Shown one piece after another: positions 1 to 10,542 of a stretch of DNA of 64,000 bases. The notes under the pieces are model-generated. The model did not search any database. It saw only the letters and a program-made list of their open reading frames with translations, and had not been told where the DNA came from. Each line of letters begins with the position of its first letter. Within the stretch, counting starts at the first letter, position 1. Source of the stretch: Ascoidea rubescens DSM 1968 (Eukaryota > Ascomycota > Saccharomycetes > Ascoideales > Ascoideaceae); the NCBI RefSeq assembly GCF_001661345.1, contig NW_017962931.1, positions 186,001-250,000 on the forward strand, read 5' to 3'. Position numbers and translations under genes: made by a program.

Positions 1-446
1 TGATTGAAAACAATGGGTATTCTACAGTGGTGTCCACTGTTGTTAAAACTGGATTTAAGTTGATCAATCCAGTAATGGTCAATCCTCGTGGTATCAAACA
101 TTGCAAAGTTTGCGATTCAGTTTTGTTTGATGATCCAATCAGGTGGTTGAACAAGATTACAGTTACTGATTGTGTTGCTCCAGAAAATGAAGAAGAACTC
201 AGCAACTACCAAAAATACGTGAGCTTGTTGGACGCCCAGACCTCTGCTGGATCGAGCAATAAAGGAGACTTACATCAGGAGAGGACACAAATGGACTTAT
301 GTTATGGATGTCTAGTCTCAGTTGGTGGTGTGAGCAAGGAAAAGTTCGTATGGCCTATCTACGAAGATGATTCTACACACGACGCACAAACAGACTTTAA
401 AGTTGACAGCGAAGACTTACTCACCTTGCAGGAATACCTCATCTAA
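1..446 (+). CDS. NCS2: NCS2/CTU2 cytoplasmic tRNA 2-thiolation protein, C-terminal part (5' end outside window)
   Basis: The open frame enters from the left edge (first full codon at base 3) and stops with TAA at 444-446, so only about the last 147 residues are present. Two cysteine pairs are visible, HCKVCDSVLFDD and DLCYGCLVSVGG, followed by a WPIYED segment and the end EDLLTLQEYLI. This paired-Cys tail is typical of CTU2/Ncs2. With Ncs6 it forms the complex that 2-thiolates the wobble uridine of Lys, Glu and Gln tRNAs, using sulfur relayed from Urm1. The GTG near base 27 is not a start, because the frame is open upstream of it. Identification is from motif pattern and my recollection of the family. 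The missing N-terminus cannot be judged. Confidence 0.72.
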   Translation, partial: IENNGYSTVVSTVVKTGFKLINPVMVNPRGIKHCKVCDSVLFDDPIRWLNKITVTDCVAPENEEELSNYQKYVSLLDAQTSAGSSNKGDLHQERTQMDLCYGCLVSVGGVSKEKFVWPIYEDDSTHDAQTDFKVDSEDLLTLQEYLI

Positions 447-993
447 CAATAAAAACCTGCGTTGGGGTGCAGTGATAGAAGTGATGCCGCGTTTTATTGT
501 CCCAAAAAGCTTATCAATGTTTGGCTTGCTCTCAAAAGCTATGCGCAGAAGTCTTTAACTATTCCTCTTGTTCTAAAAGCATAATGGGATTTTGGGTGAG
601 TTTTAAGGGGTTTGTGGTACAAATACATACTGGGTGTTTGCTGGCATGAGACTTCTGGCATGCTTTTTTGTTAGAAAATGGATCACCACCCACCTTCCAC
701 CCCGGAATTTGGATCTTCCTTGGCATCTTCTTGCGATATTATTCAAAAACCTAGAATTTTTAAAGTATTTAATCTCTGTGATTTTTTCTTCTTGTTTCCT
801 GCTTTTCTTTATATCTCAACCAGAATAAATACTTTGTTTCTAGTATTAGTTGTGGAATTCACCAGTTATATTACTCTTTGAGCTTTCTCAATACAATCGC
901 TAGATAAATCTATTGTTTCTTTTGCTTAAAAGAATATCAAATATAATCATACATCCGAATCGCTTCACACATTCGCTTTTTCTCAGTCAAGCT
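447..993. other. intergenic, NCS2 3' end to GATA gene promoter
   Basis: No convincing gene. Small frames such as 678-881 are short, Phe/Leu-rich and overlap one another. About 600-720 has slightly higher GC, including a CACCACCCACC-like stretch, and may be promoter DNA. The last 150 bases are T-rich, as is common just upstream of yeast starts. Confidence 0.5.
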
Positions 994-2595
994 ATGTCTT
1001 TATCCTCTTCAAATTCAGATACAGTCCCTTCAAATGACAATAATATCACACATCCAACTTCTGATATTGGAAATGAAAATCCTGACAATAAACCATCAAG
1101 TCCTAGTTTTTCATCATCAATGGATAAAAGTAAACCTCATTTTCCTCAATTAGCTGTTTTGCTTCCAACTCCAGAAAACTCTCCACGTTATCTTTCTTCG
1201 GAATTGCCTATCAGCGATAGCGCTTTACCTTCATATCAAACAATTCGAGAGCAATTTGATACCTCTTATATTCACTACAAACATCGTGTCAACCCTATTC
1301 CTTCTGCTGCTTTGGCTGTTTCTCGGTTAAAAGTTCAACCAGACTCTTCTTATGGTTCTAGTGAAATATCAGCCGCTCGAACCTTATGCGATATAAATAG
1401 GACCGTATTGTTTAATCTTGCTCCGTCTGGTAAAAATGAAAGCGAGTTTCAAAATAATTCAAATAAACCGGATTCTTCAGATACTTTGGATAGTTTAGTT
1501 ATCTCAACTAAATCAGTAGAAAATCCAATTAGTATCCAAAATTTACTAAATCCTACAGATGAACCACCCAAGTTCAAGTCTATTATCTTAACTGGCTCAT
1601 CCAGTCCACTTGATTTAAGCGACTTGGATAAAGCCTTGTTTAATAGTAATGAATCTGACAGTTCATCAACTAGTATTGATGAGCGTGTTGGTTCTTCCAA
1701 TCTTTTGTTAAATAAAGATGCTGTTAGTAATGAACCGATTCCCAACAGTTTAAACTCTGGCAATAATACATCCAAAAAAACTGCTGAATCCGAGAAAGAT
1801 GCTGCTTTTTCTGCAGAGCGTATTTTATTGCATGACAAGGAAAATGGCGAGATCCTCAAGGTTGCTGATATAGATGACAAAGCTAGTTATGATCATTATG
1901 TCAAAACACTTAATCCTGGTTTTGTCTTCTTGACCAAAAATTCAAAATACAAAAAAAATGATAACGTCAAAAGCCCAAAAGAATCAACAGGCTCGCCCAA
2001 ACCTGATCATACACCATGCACTCATTGTAATGCAATGCTTTCACCTGAATGGAGATCAGGTCCTGCTCCAGCAAGAGAAAAAAAAGCATTTTGTAATGCT
2101 TGTGGTTTGTTTTATAAAAAGTTGAAAAAGTATGGAAGAACTCGTAAAGATATGATTATGAAAGCCAGAAAGGCGCTTCGTCAAGACGAAGCACAAACTT
2201 ATTATGGATTTACAGCAGAAGAAAGGTTAAAAGCCAGGCAAGAAAACGATGAAATAAGAAAGATTGCAAGCCCTCTATCAGTTTTTAAGTGGTATGTGTT
2301 TTATCAAATTTTATTTAGAGACCAACCTGTCTATTCTGATCCTTATTATCCTGCAGAAATGCCAAAGTCTCGAGAAGCTGCTCTTCAACAAATCGAGGCT
2401 GCTGACAAAAAAGCTGCTGCAGATGAAGTTTTGGAGTTCTTAAGAAAAGCAGATGAGCATGATATAAATGAGGTTAAAGAAGCGATGGAAGCAAATGAAC
2501 AGCTTAGCTCTGATGGTATTGCTCTTAAAAAAATCAAAACCTGCAAAGGCTCCAAAACCACAAAAAACACAAAAAACACCAGAAATAAAAAGTGA
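994..2595 (+). CDS. GATA-type zinc-finger transcription factor
   Basis: 533 aa from the ATG at 994. The frame is open a little further upstream but has no earlier ATG. The N-terminal 320 residues are Ser/Asn/Pro-rich and look disordered. One zinc finger begins at Cys342: CTHC, then SPEWRSGP, then CNACGLFYKKLKKYGRTRK. The spacing is C-X2-C-X21-C-X2-C, longer than the usual X17/X18 because of about three extra residues (Ala-Pro-Ala) in the loop. The W-R-x-G-P core and the basic tail that contacts GATA DNA are intact. Downstream is a charged helical region (KARKAL, KARQEND, and AADKKAAADEV near 470) and a Lys-rich end that could be a nuclear localisation signal. Fungal GATA factors control nitrogen use, iron, mating-type switching (Ash1-like) or rRNA genes. 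I cannot assign this one to a paralogue. Confidence 0.85.
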   Translation: MSLSSSNSDTVPSNDNNITHPTSDIGNENPDNKPSSPSFSSSMDKSKPHFPQLAVLLPTPENSPRYLSSELPISDSALPSYQTIREQFDTSYIHYKHRVNPIPSAALAVSRLKVQPDSSYGSSEISAARTLCDINRTVLFNLAPSGKNESEFQNNSNKPDSSDTLDSLVISTKSVENPISIQNLLNPTDEPPKFKSIILTGSSSPLDLSDLDKALFNSNESDSSSTSIDERVGSSNLLLNKDAVSNEPIPNSLNSGNNTSKKTAESEKDAAFSAERILLHDKENGEILKVADIDDKASYDHYVKTLNPGFVFLTKNSKYKKNDNVKSPKESTGSPKPDHTPCTHCNAMLSPEWRSGPAPAREKKAFCNACGLFYKKLKKYGRTRKDMIMKARKALRQDEAQTYYGFTAEERLKARQENDEIRKIASPLSVFKWYVFYQILFRDQPVYSDPYYPAEMPKSREAALQQIEAADKKAAADEVLEFLRKADEHDINEVKEAMEANEQLSSDGIALKKIKTCKGSKTTKNTKNTRNKK

Positions 2596-2619
2596 ACCGC
2601 TCTGGGCGGTTTCCGGTTC
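2594..2619 (+). terminator. GC-rich stem-loop starting inside the stop codon of the GATA gene
   Basis: AACCGC (2595-2600) pairs with GCGGTT (2606-2611) around a five-base loop. A second copy, CGGTTC at 2614-2619, pairs perfectly with GAACCG (2594-2599), so two alternative hairpins compete. The 5' arm overlaps the TGA at 2593-2595. It stands out in T-rich DNA and is followed by T-runs. A role in 3'-end formation or mRNA stability is inference. Confidence 0.4.
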
Positions 2620-2908
2620 GATTCGCTTTTGCAGACCTTTTTTTTAGGTTTTTTTTGTATTTTCCGTTGTTTTCTTCCCTGTTACTTTTTTTTCAATTAC
2701 TTTTTAGATTCGTTGTTTTATCTGTTAGATAACAGGTCTCATTTTAATCAATTAATAGTTAGGTTTTTTATTAAATATACCAGTCTATTTTTGTTTTGTT
2801 TTTTTACGTTTTTTTAGTCATTTTATTTTACTTCAATATACATTATTGGTTTTGCTGCACCTAATTGTATCCTTTCATCTTTGATTCCATCCTCATCTCG
2901 TACAAATC
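2596..2908. other. intergenic, GATA gene to CAX4
   Basis: After the hairpin this is a very T-rich stretch that serves as 3' UTR of the GATA gene and promoter of CAX4. The frame following the GATA stop stays open to 2817, but the peptide is almost all Phe/Leu because of T-runs, so I do not call it coding. Confidence 0.5.
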
Positions 2909-3736
2909 ATGGAAATTATCGAATCAACAACCACGAAGACTTTAATTGACTATCATCCAATACCTTTTGATGAAACTTATATCTTATACAATCCTCATGA
3001 TATTCTATCTTTGGTCTGTGTTTTTTTCTCACTTTTGCCTATACTACTCCTCGTTTTCTACTTTTCATGGTTCGTCACAACAAGAGAATTAGAAAGCTGT
3101 ATCATGGCTGCTGGGCATGTAGTTAATAATATCATAAATCATGTAATCAAGAATATTTTAAAGCATCAAAGGCCAACTTATTTAGATAATTTGCAAGAAA
3201 AATTACCTCTTTTAAGAAATCAATATGGCATGCCATCTGCTCACTCTCAATTTATGGGCTTTTTCTCAATGTTCTTCTCATTAAGGTTCCTATTACAGTT
3301 TAAAAATTTGACTTTATTTGAAAAATTCATAATAATAGTCGTATTAAATTCAATGAGTATAATGACAGCGTTTTCAAGAGTTTATTTATACTATCATTCA
3401 GCAGATCAGGTCTGTGTTGGTTTATTATTAGGGTGGCTATTAGGCTCTATTTTTTTTTTAATAGTTTCATTCCTAAGAGATTTTGGTATCATAAAGTATT
3501 TATTGAAAAATTTCAAAATCTTTAAAATCTTTTATTTAAAGGACTCCTTCTATGACAATTATGATTCAACTTTAAAAACGCAATATTCAAATTACATAAA
3601 CAATTATGAATCCTCTGATAATCATTCTAGAAACAACTCAATTTCTTCAAGAAATGTTAACAGATCAAAATCAAACCCAAAATTTTACTCCCACAAGTCA
3701 AAATCCGTGGGAATGTATATTAATATCAAACAGTAA
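2909..3736 (+). CDS. CAX4: dolichyl-pyrophosphate phosphatase CAX4/CWH8
   Basis: 275 aa, a PAP2-family integral ER membrane enzyme that hydrolyses dolichyl-PP to dolichyl-P after N-glycan transfer, recycling the carrier. All three signature blocks are present: KNILKHQRP near residue 87 (K-X6-RP), GMPSAHSQ near 110 (PSAH) and SRVYLYYHSADQ near 156 (SR-X5-H-X3-D, with the catalytic His). At least four hydrophobic segments surround them. The N-terminal DYHPIPFDETYILYNPHD also matches the family. The tail after residue about 215 is Ser/Asn-rich and longer than in S. cerevisiae (about 239 aa in total there, from memory). Convergent with LRG1. Confidence 0.93.
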   Translation: MEIIESTTTKTLIDYHPIPFDETYILYNPHDILSLVCVFFSLLPILLLVFYFSWFVTTRELESCIMAAGHVVNNIINHVIKNILKHQRPTYLDNLQEKLPLLRNQYGMPSAHSQFMGFFSMFFSLRFLLQFKNLTLFEKFIIIVVLNSMSIMTAFSRVYLYYHSADQVCVGLLLGWLLGSIFFLIVSFLRDFGIIKYLLKNFKIFKIFYLKDSFYDNYDSTLKTQYSNYINNYESSDNHSRNNSISSRNVNRSKSNPKFYSHKSKSVGMYINIKQ

Positions 3737-4380
3737 ATGAATTTACTGAAAAGTGAATATTAATTTCGTTTATTTGCTTATTAGTTAATCAATTCATTGT
3801 TTTCTTGTTTTTTTTGGCTTCTCTTATTTTTTTTTCTATTTTGCTAATGGATTTTTGCTTACATTTTGCTATCATGTTCTATTTCAAACAATGTATTATT
3901 GATTAACTTATAATTATAAAAAAAACTAAATTAGAATAACAAAGGATAGAATACTAAGGAAAATATACAACGTAATAAATCAATAAAAAAAAACAAAAAA
4001 AAAATAATAAAACAAAAACAAAAAAAAATAATAAAACAAAAACAAAAAAAAAAAAAAATTGAGTTATAATCAATCAAAATCTAAATAAAAAATAATAACT
4101 TATCCATATAAATATCAATCTGAAAAATAAAGATAAAAAGACTTGATAATAATAGTAATATTAATAATTATGATAATATTAATGAAAAAAATGAAAAAAA
4201 TGAAAAAAAAATAGTATAAAAAATTAAAAATATAGCTACTCAAAACTGTCCATCAACAAAATAAAAAATTAAAACTTTTGTTACATCAGCGCTTATGTAT
4301 TTTGGCTTTTATGAATTTTTTTGGTTTCTTTTCTTGTTCCTGATTTTTTTTTTGTCCTGGCTGTATACTTTTATATTAAA
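3737..4380. other. convergent intergenic region with A-rich tandem repeats
   Basis: Shared 3' region of CAX4 (+) and LRG1 (-). It is extremely A/T-rich. A unit of roughly 25 bases built from A-runs, ACAAAAAC and AATAATAAAAC is repeated two to three times at about 3986-4060, and GAAAAAAAT is repeated near 4182-4210. No gene is seen. Confidence 0.6.
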
Positions 4381-6922
4381 TTACATTCTTAGATTTATGG
4401 TTTCACCTCTAATAGCGCCTGGCGAGCCTTGAATGTCAATCTTTTTCACAATTGTAGTTGAATGACTGAGCCCTCCTTTAGAACTACTGTCTCCGGTTAT
4501 ATCAGTACAGTCTATGACATAGTCATCATCATTATTATCATCAAATAAAGTAGTCTCTAATATGTTAGGATTCTCTTTAATTACTTTTTCCACTTGCATG
4601 ACAATGTCTTTAGAATACAATTCTTGCTGATTGTTGCCTTTAACTTCTTTGAAGTTTTCAAACCCACATCTTCTGTAAATCTCCATCAAATAGGGAGGAA
4701 CTGTGCAAAATTCGTCCTGTGATTCAATAAGCACATTGATAACTTCAATGGCTAAAAAGTAAGCATCTCCAGCTTCTGCATTATCTGCTAAAATATTTCC
4801 TGAGCTTACCTTTGGAACAGTTGAAGGTTTGTCATACAAAATGTTGGGCGCTAAAACCGTTGCTAGGTTATGGGCATCCATCTTGGACCCTGTTTCTTCA
4901 TCAATATGAGCAAAAGAAGCAACCCAACTCCAGAAAAACATTAAAACCTCAACAACATCTCTGTAACATTGAGGTAGCATGCAATATACTAACTTCAAAA
5001 TTTTTTTCTTCAAAAAATGGTTGTCAAATCTCTGGGATAAAATCCAAATATCATATAATTTGAAAGTCAATAGTGGATCTGGCATTTCACGAAGAAACTT
5101 CTTCATCAACGCAGCTAATTGTACAGGATTTTCATTATTGAAATCTGGCATTCTATCAGGATCTTTATCAACCATTTCTGTCAATTCTCTCAATCTTTTG
5201 ATATTACCATTTTTCCTGAATATACCCTCAATAGACATATCCATTTGATGTAGCGCTGTTACACAATCGTCAATGAATACTGGAATGTGCAATTTTTCAG
5301 GTCCAACACCTTGTTGAGAATCAACACCAAATCTTTCAGTTAAATCTTCCAAATATTCACCAAAGATCTTCAAATTTTTTGTTTTCTTATTTCCACCACC
5401 TTTCAACTTGCCCCAGAAAGATTGAGGTTTTCTTAATGGAATTTTTTCTAATATCTGTTCTTTTGTCAACCCATCAGAGTTTTTACCATATCTAGCCATT
5501 GAATTGTATAGTACTATCACAGAAATGTGTCTCAATATGAAGTATTCTTCAGAAGTAAGCTCAGAGTAATATTTACCTCTTGGTAGTAAAGAGTTATGTT
5601 TGCTGTCATTTTTGCCCGAGTTGCCTTGATTTCTAGCAACCGACATGATGTTTTTGGCCATAGGTAGTGAAGAACCTGTAGTTTTATGATGTCTGAAAGC
5701 GTTGGGTCTTTGCTCTCTTGTTTGCTCGGCGGCAACAATTCTAGGAATATCATCCAATCTTAAAGATTTTTCATTCTTTAACAAATCATAAGTTTTATCT
5801 AAATTACTATCTCCAACATTTGAAGGTCCATCAAATGGTTCATCTTCAATTCTTAATGTCCTATTTCTGATTAAAGTTTGGTCGAGATTGTTATTTAGTT
5901 GATCAGATTCGTTTCCTAAACCGGCCTTAATGGCTTGTGGCAAGTCAACTATTCTCGATCTTCTGATACTTCCCTGAACAGAGCTTGAAAGTCTATTGGT
6001 TTGTCTCTTTGAATTTAATCTTTTAACTTCACTCAAATTCCTCATGTAATTAGGGTCTTGGCTTTGATTTTGAACTTGGTTTTCAAATTGGGTTAGAGTA
6101 TCAGTATTATTAGCTTTATTAGAATTGTTTTCATTTGGATTTGTATTGTTTGAAGTTTGTTTGCTCATTCTTGCCAGTATAAAGAAATTAGAACGGGTTA
6201 AAGCAATGGATAAAATATAAATTAATTGAGATAAATTAGAAACAAGAGTAAAGCCACTTATTATTCTGGGTTGATTTGGATTTTCAATCTCATTTCCATT
6301 TTCATTTTCATTTTGATTATCTATTGGATTTGAGATTGCAGCTGCATTACAATCCTGACACACAACTGATTTATTTGAACAGTTGAATAAAAAGTTATTC
6401 ATAATTTCATGAGTATCAACATAAGTCTTTTGACACTTATAACAATGAAAACATTTGTAGTGCCATCTTAAGTTTGCTTTTTTGAGTTGAATACATGCAT
6501 CTTCAATACTTTTTAAACAAAAAAAGCAAGAATCAGTTGATTTTATAGTAGTAACCAAATGAGAGCAAGCGGATCCTGAGTGAATATCATCATGAGCACT
6601 TACTTCTCTTAAGAACTTATCTGTTGCCTCAGATGAATGAAGGAATCTGTTCAACTCAATTGCTGATTGAATACCATAACGTAAGATTAATTTTAAGTAA
6701 TGAGCCAAGCCAGTTACTAATGATAACAAATCTTTTGAAAATTGTTTTGGATCAGTTTGATTTCTTGATTTTTTGGTTAATAGACCCAAATAAGACATTA
6801 ATTTTTCAGTTAAATTACGAGGTTCTCTATTTAGCGTTAAAGGTTTCTTCTTGACTACCAATCGATTTGGATTTCTATAATTATTGGTATTAATATTGGT
6901 ATTATCACTATTGTTGTTGTTG

Positions 6923-6976
<54 letters not shown>

Positions 6977-9123
6977 GGAGGTGATGTGTTATTATTATTA
7001 GGAGGTGGTGTTGAAACTGTATTGGAGATTGGAGATTGAAGAATTTTTGGACTTTGATTTGGACTTTGATTTTGATTTTGATTTTGATTTTGATTTTGAT
7101 TTTGATTTTGATTTTGATTTTGATTTTGATTTGTAGATTCAGTGAGTTTATTTAATTTTGGGCTATTGTTGGCACTAGATAACTTAATGGTTGGATTTTG
7201 ATTATTAATTAAATATTTTGAATTTAAAGAATGGATGATATCAATTGCTTTAAATAGTTTTTCAATTTTCAAAACAAGGATAGCAGCTGAGTTTAAGCCT
7301 TGTAATTTTTTTGAATTTGAAGCATATTGTAACATATCAGAGATACAAGGAGCAGTTGCTTCTTCGAAATTGGATAGGATTTGCCAAATTTTTGATACAG
7401 TACTTTCCATAATTGTTTCGATTTCAAATAGTTCTTGTTGATTTAAAGAGGAGTATGTGTTGGATAAATCGTAGTTTGATTGAATTAGTTTATTTTGAAT
7501 TGATTGTGAAGGGATGTGGATGGAATTGGCTAAGATTGATACATTCCAAAATTTGTGGATCATGTAACATTCAGGATGCCATTGTTGATTTTTACCACCT
7601 CTTAAGATATGGATGAATTGTTTCAAGATAGAAGAATTACAGCCTTCGCATTGGGAGGCAAATTTAGTTGAGTAGTGATAGTGGCAGTAAATTTTATCGT
7701 TGTGTTCGTAAAAGTTTTCATTTGATTCAAAGACTTTATTACAAATATCACAGGTGAAATGATGTAGATGATATTTATGATTTAAAGCGGTTATATAGGA
7801 GCCCTTTAAAGCTTGATTACAGTTGAAGCAGATTAGGTCTAGTCTTTTGAAGTAGTCGTTTTCACATAGGGGGATTTGAATGATGATGCCAGTTTTTTCG
7901 TTTTTGATATCCATGGGGAAGAATTTTGAAGAGCAAGGAGTGTTACAGTCTGAGCAGACAAAACAGTTCATGTGGTAAGCTTTACCCAAAGCTTTAACGA
8001 ATTGATCGTGAATTGGTTGACCACAATTTGCACAAATTTTTAGTTGTTTTCTTTGTTTATTTATTTGAGAAGGAATTTGGGTAGTATCATTAGCGGTGCT
8101 GTTCAAATTTAATAGATCATCATCGTTGTTGTTATTGTTGTTATTGTTATCGTGAGAAGTTGATAGTGAGTTTAGATTATTATTGTAAGAAGAAGAATTT
8201 TGGATTGAATTTCTCGTTATGTTTTGTTGCTTTTGTTGGATTTGGGGCATTGGAGGGATTAGATCAGTCCATTTTTGTTTTTGCTTTGAATTGTGAAAAG
8301 ATTTTCTTGGTTCATTATTTGTAGTAGAAGCAGAAATAGATTTGGGATTTGAATTGGAGGTGGAGGTTGTAATTGGAGTAGGATTTGAGGTGGGGTTGGG
8401 GTTGTTTGCAGGATTAGACTTTGGTTTTGATTTTTTCCTAAAAGTGGTAATAGGATTGTGATTGTGATTGTGATTGTGATTGTGGTTTTGATTTTGATTT
8501 TGGCTTTGGCTTTGATTTTGATTTTGGGTATGGGTATAATTATGGTTATGGATATGAGAGGTTGATATATTTGCTGTGCTATTTGAGGGTGGAATTTTTT
8601 GTATCTTTGGCAAAGGATTGTTCTGATTGGGATTTGAGATTGGAGGTATCCTATTACTATGGGATGAAGGAGAGTTTCTAATTGTATTATTTCTATTAAT
8701 ATTGTTGTTAGGGTAATAATTGATGCTATTTGGAAGGGTATTGTGATGACGAAGTTGGATATGGTTATTGTTATTGTTATTGGTGTTGTTATTAATAGGA
8801 TTATTGATGGTATTATTGTGATTAATGTGATGTTGGTTGGGAGGACGATTGATAGAGTTGGGCTGATTGATTGGATTGAGATGATTACGGTTATTTGAAG
8901 AAGAAACCGATCTTGTTATTGATTGGATATTATTAATATTATTTATACTGTTGATATTGTTGATATTGTTTATGTTATTCATATTGTTGATATTGTTCAT
9001 GTTGTTCATGCTGTTCATGTTATTGATGGGCATATTGCTATTTAGATTATTGTGAGACATTGAATTAGAGAAATAGGCCTTCTGTAGAGATGGTAATTGA
9101 TTGTTATTAAGTATGCTGGACAT
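4381..9123 (-). CDS. LRG1: LRG1, LIM-domain Rho GTPase-activating protein
   Basis: 1580 aa from the ATG at 9123. The first 360 residues are Asn/Gln/His-rich low complexity. LIM domains 1 and 2 follow at about 363-500 (CANCGQPI, HMNCFVCSDC, LICFNCNQ, HHFTCDIC), with a further Cys pair, CEGC, just after. A third LIM lies at about 865-925 (CFFCLKSI, HYKCFHCYKC). Between them is a poly-Asn tract (about 716-738) and a (QN)n tract. The C-terminal RhoGAP domain is at about 1250-1455, with the arginine finger in IEGIFRKNGN near 1302 and PVQLAALMKKFLREMPDPLL. Lrg1 turns off Rho1 and so tunes glucan synthase and cell-wall integrity signalling at growth sites. Domain order matches S. cerevisiae Lrg1. 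The extra length comes from simple-sequence insertions. Confidence 0.93.
6909..6976 (+). repeat. (TTG)n/(TTA)n trinucleotide tract in LRG1
   Basis: A near-pure trinucleotide run that encodes poly-Asn (AAC/AAT) on the minus strand in the linker before the third LIM domain. It probably varies in length between strains. Confidence 0.9.
7068..7132 (+). repeat. TTTTGA hexanucleotide tract in LRG1
   Basis: About eleven head-to-tail copies encode alternating Gln-Asn on the minus strand. The same hexamer makes a (QN)n tract in the SNF11-like gene at 33983-34038. Confidence 0.9.
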
Positions 9124-9300
9124 TATTTGGAAGAATCTTCATTCGAGCTATAAATAACTAAGAAGAAGAGCAGAGAAGTAGATTAGAGAAGCAGAGAAAA
9201 AGAGAATCAACACACTAAAAAGCCAGCCAAAAGAGAAAGATGCAGTGGAGGTGAGAAAAGGGATATAAAGGGAAATACAAGGATAAAAAGAAAGGTATCT

Positions 9301-9419
9301 GAGTATGGAAGGAGGATGGGAGAAGAAGAAGAAAAAAGAGAGGAAAGAGAGGAAAGAGAAGAACGAGAGGAAAGAGAAGGAAGAGAAGAGCGAGAAGAGG
9401 GAAGGAGGAATGAAGAGCC
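9301..9419 (+). repeat. polypurine tract (GA-rich)
   Basis: Almost 120 bases of nearly uninterrupted A/G on the plus strand, built on GAGGAAAGA-like units, 180-300 bp upstream of the LRG1 start. Such homopurine DNA can form triplexes and bind GA-binding factors; this is inference. Confidence 0.75.
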
Positions 9420-10458
9420 ACCCACAGAAAACGGCGGCGATAAGAAGCAGGAGATGAGCCGGCAGCAGGCTCCGGCGGTGTTTGGGCAGCAGCAGCAGAG
9501 CCTGGCGGAAGGAGGAGGCGGTGGCAGTGTTTTGGAAGCAGCGGCAGCAGAGGCAGCAGCGCACACGTGAGCGGCGGGAGAGGAAGCAGAGGCAGCGGCG
9601 GCAGCTCAGAGCTCGGCTGCGCGAGAGCGTGCTTGAACGTGTGCTGATGTGCGTGTGCGTTTGCTGGGTGGGGCCAGTGGTGTGGGAGAGAGAGGTATTG
9701 ACAGCAGGAGAAAGAGAAGGAAGAGGAGGAAGAAGAGAAAGCATCCCGATGATTATGATTAGAGAGATAGTGGAGTGAGTGACACAAGATTCACGTCGAC
9801 AAAAAGTCTGGTGGCATAGCTATATAGTGGGTAAGTAAATAAATAGTAGTAATAATAGTAATAATAGTAGTAATAGTAGTAATAGTAATAATAGTAGTAA
9901 TAGTAAGTTGATAAAAAAATGACGAATTAATGAGATTATCTTTTTAAAGTAGTTGGGAGTTGGTAGTTTGTGATTTGTAATTTGAATTTATAAATTGTAA
10001 ACTGTATTCTCTTTTTTTTTTGTTTTATATTCATTGCATAGCATTTCATTTCAGTTCATTTCGGTTCATTTCATTCATATCATTCATCTTTAATATATGA
10101 TAATGATTGGTAATCAATATCGCTGAATATTAGAGTATAAATAATATTATTAATAAGAGTGATAACAAATGTTATTTTTTTTTTATTTTATTTTATTTTT
10201 TTATTTTTTTGTAAGTTTTGAGGGGAAGGTTTTTTTGGGGAAAGGACTTAACAAATTTCATTTTAATTGAACAAAAAAAATACTAGGTAAATAGGTAAAA
10301 AAAAAAAGAGAGATTCAAAAATATGAAAAAAAAAATAATAAATAAATAAAAGTAAAGTCAAATCAAGTAGAATAAAATAAAATAAAATAAAACAAGGTTA
10401 GAGAAAAGATTAGAAAAAGAAATAATTAATAAAATTTTATTATAACAATGATAAATAG

Positions 10459-10516
10459 GTAAATAAATAAATAAATAAATAAATAAGTAAGTAAATAAGT
10501 AAATAAATAAATAAAT
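10459..10516 (+). repeat. (AAAT)n tetranucleotide microsatellite
   Basis: Tandem AAAT/AAGT units just beyond the 3' end of the minus-strand kinase gene. Confidence 0.85.
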
Positions 10517-10542
10517 AGGTGTAAAAAAAAATAAATATTTAA

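Larger units (their letters stand above)
9124..10542. other. long LRG1 promoter / 3' region of the GSK-3 kinase gene
   Basis: 1.4 kb without a supported gene. 9124-9780 is first purine-rich, then strongly GC-rich (about 9425-9680, rich in GGCGG and GCAGCAG). Overlapping frames on both strands here encode only Glu/Arg or Ser/Leu/Pro low complexity. 9780-10540 is AT-rich with short tandem repeats: TAATAG around 9846-9905 and AAAT at 10459-10516. I interpret it as the LRG1 upstream region plus the 3' UTR of the kinase gene. Confidence 0.6.

Noticed and set aside
9148-9787. Several overlapping frames (119-198 codons minus, 84-98 codons plus) upstream of LRG1
   Set aside because: They mirror each other on both strands and consist of Ser/Leu/Pro or Glu/Arg runs caused by a polypurine and GC-rich stretch.
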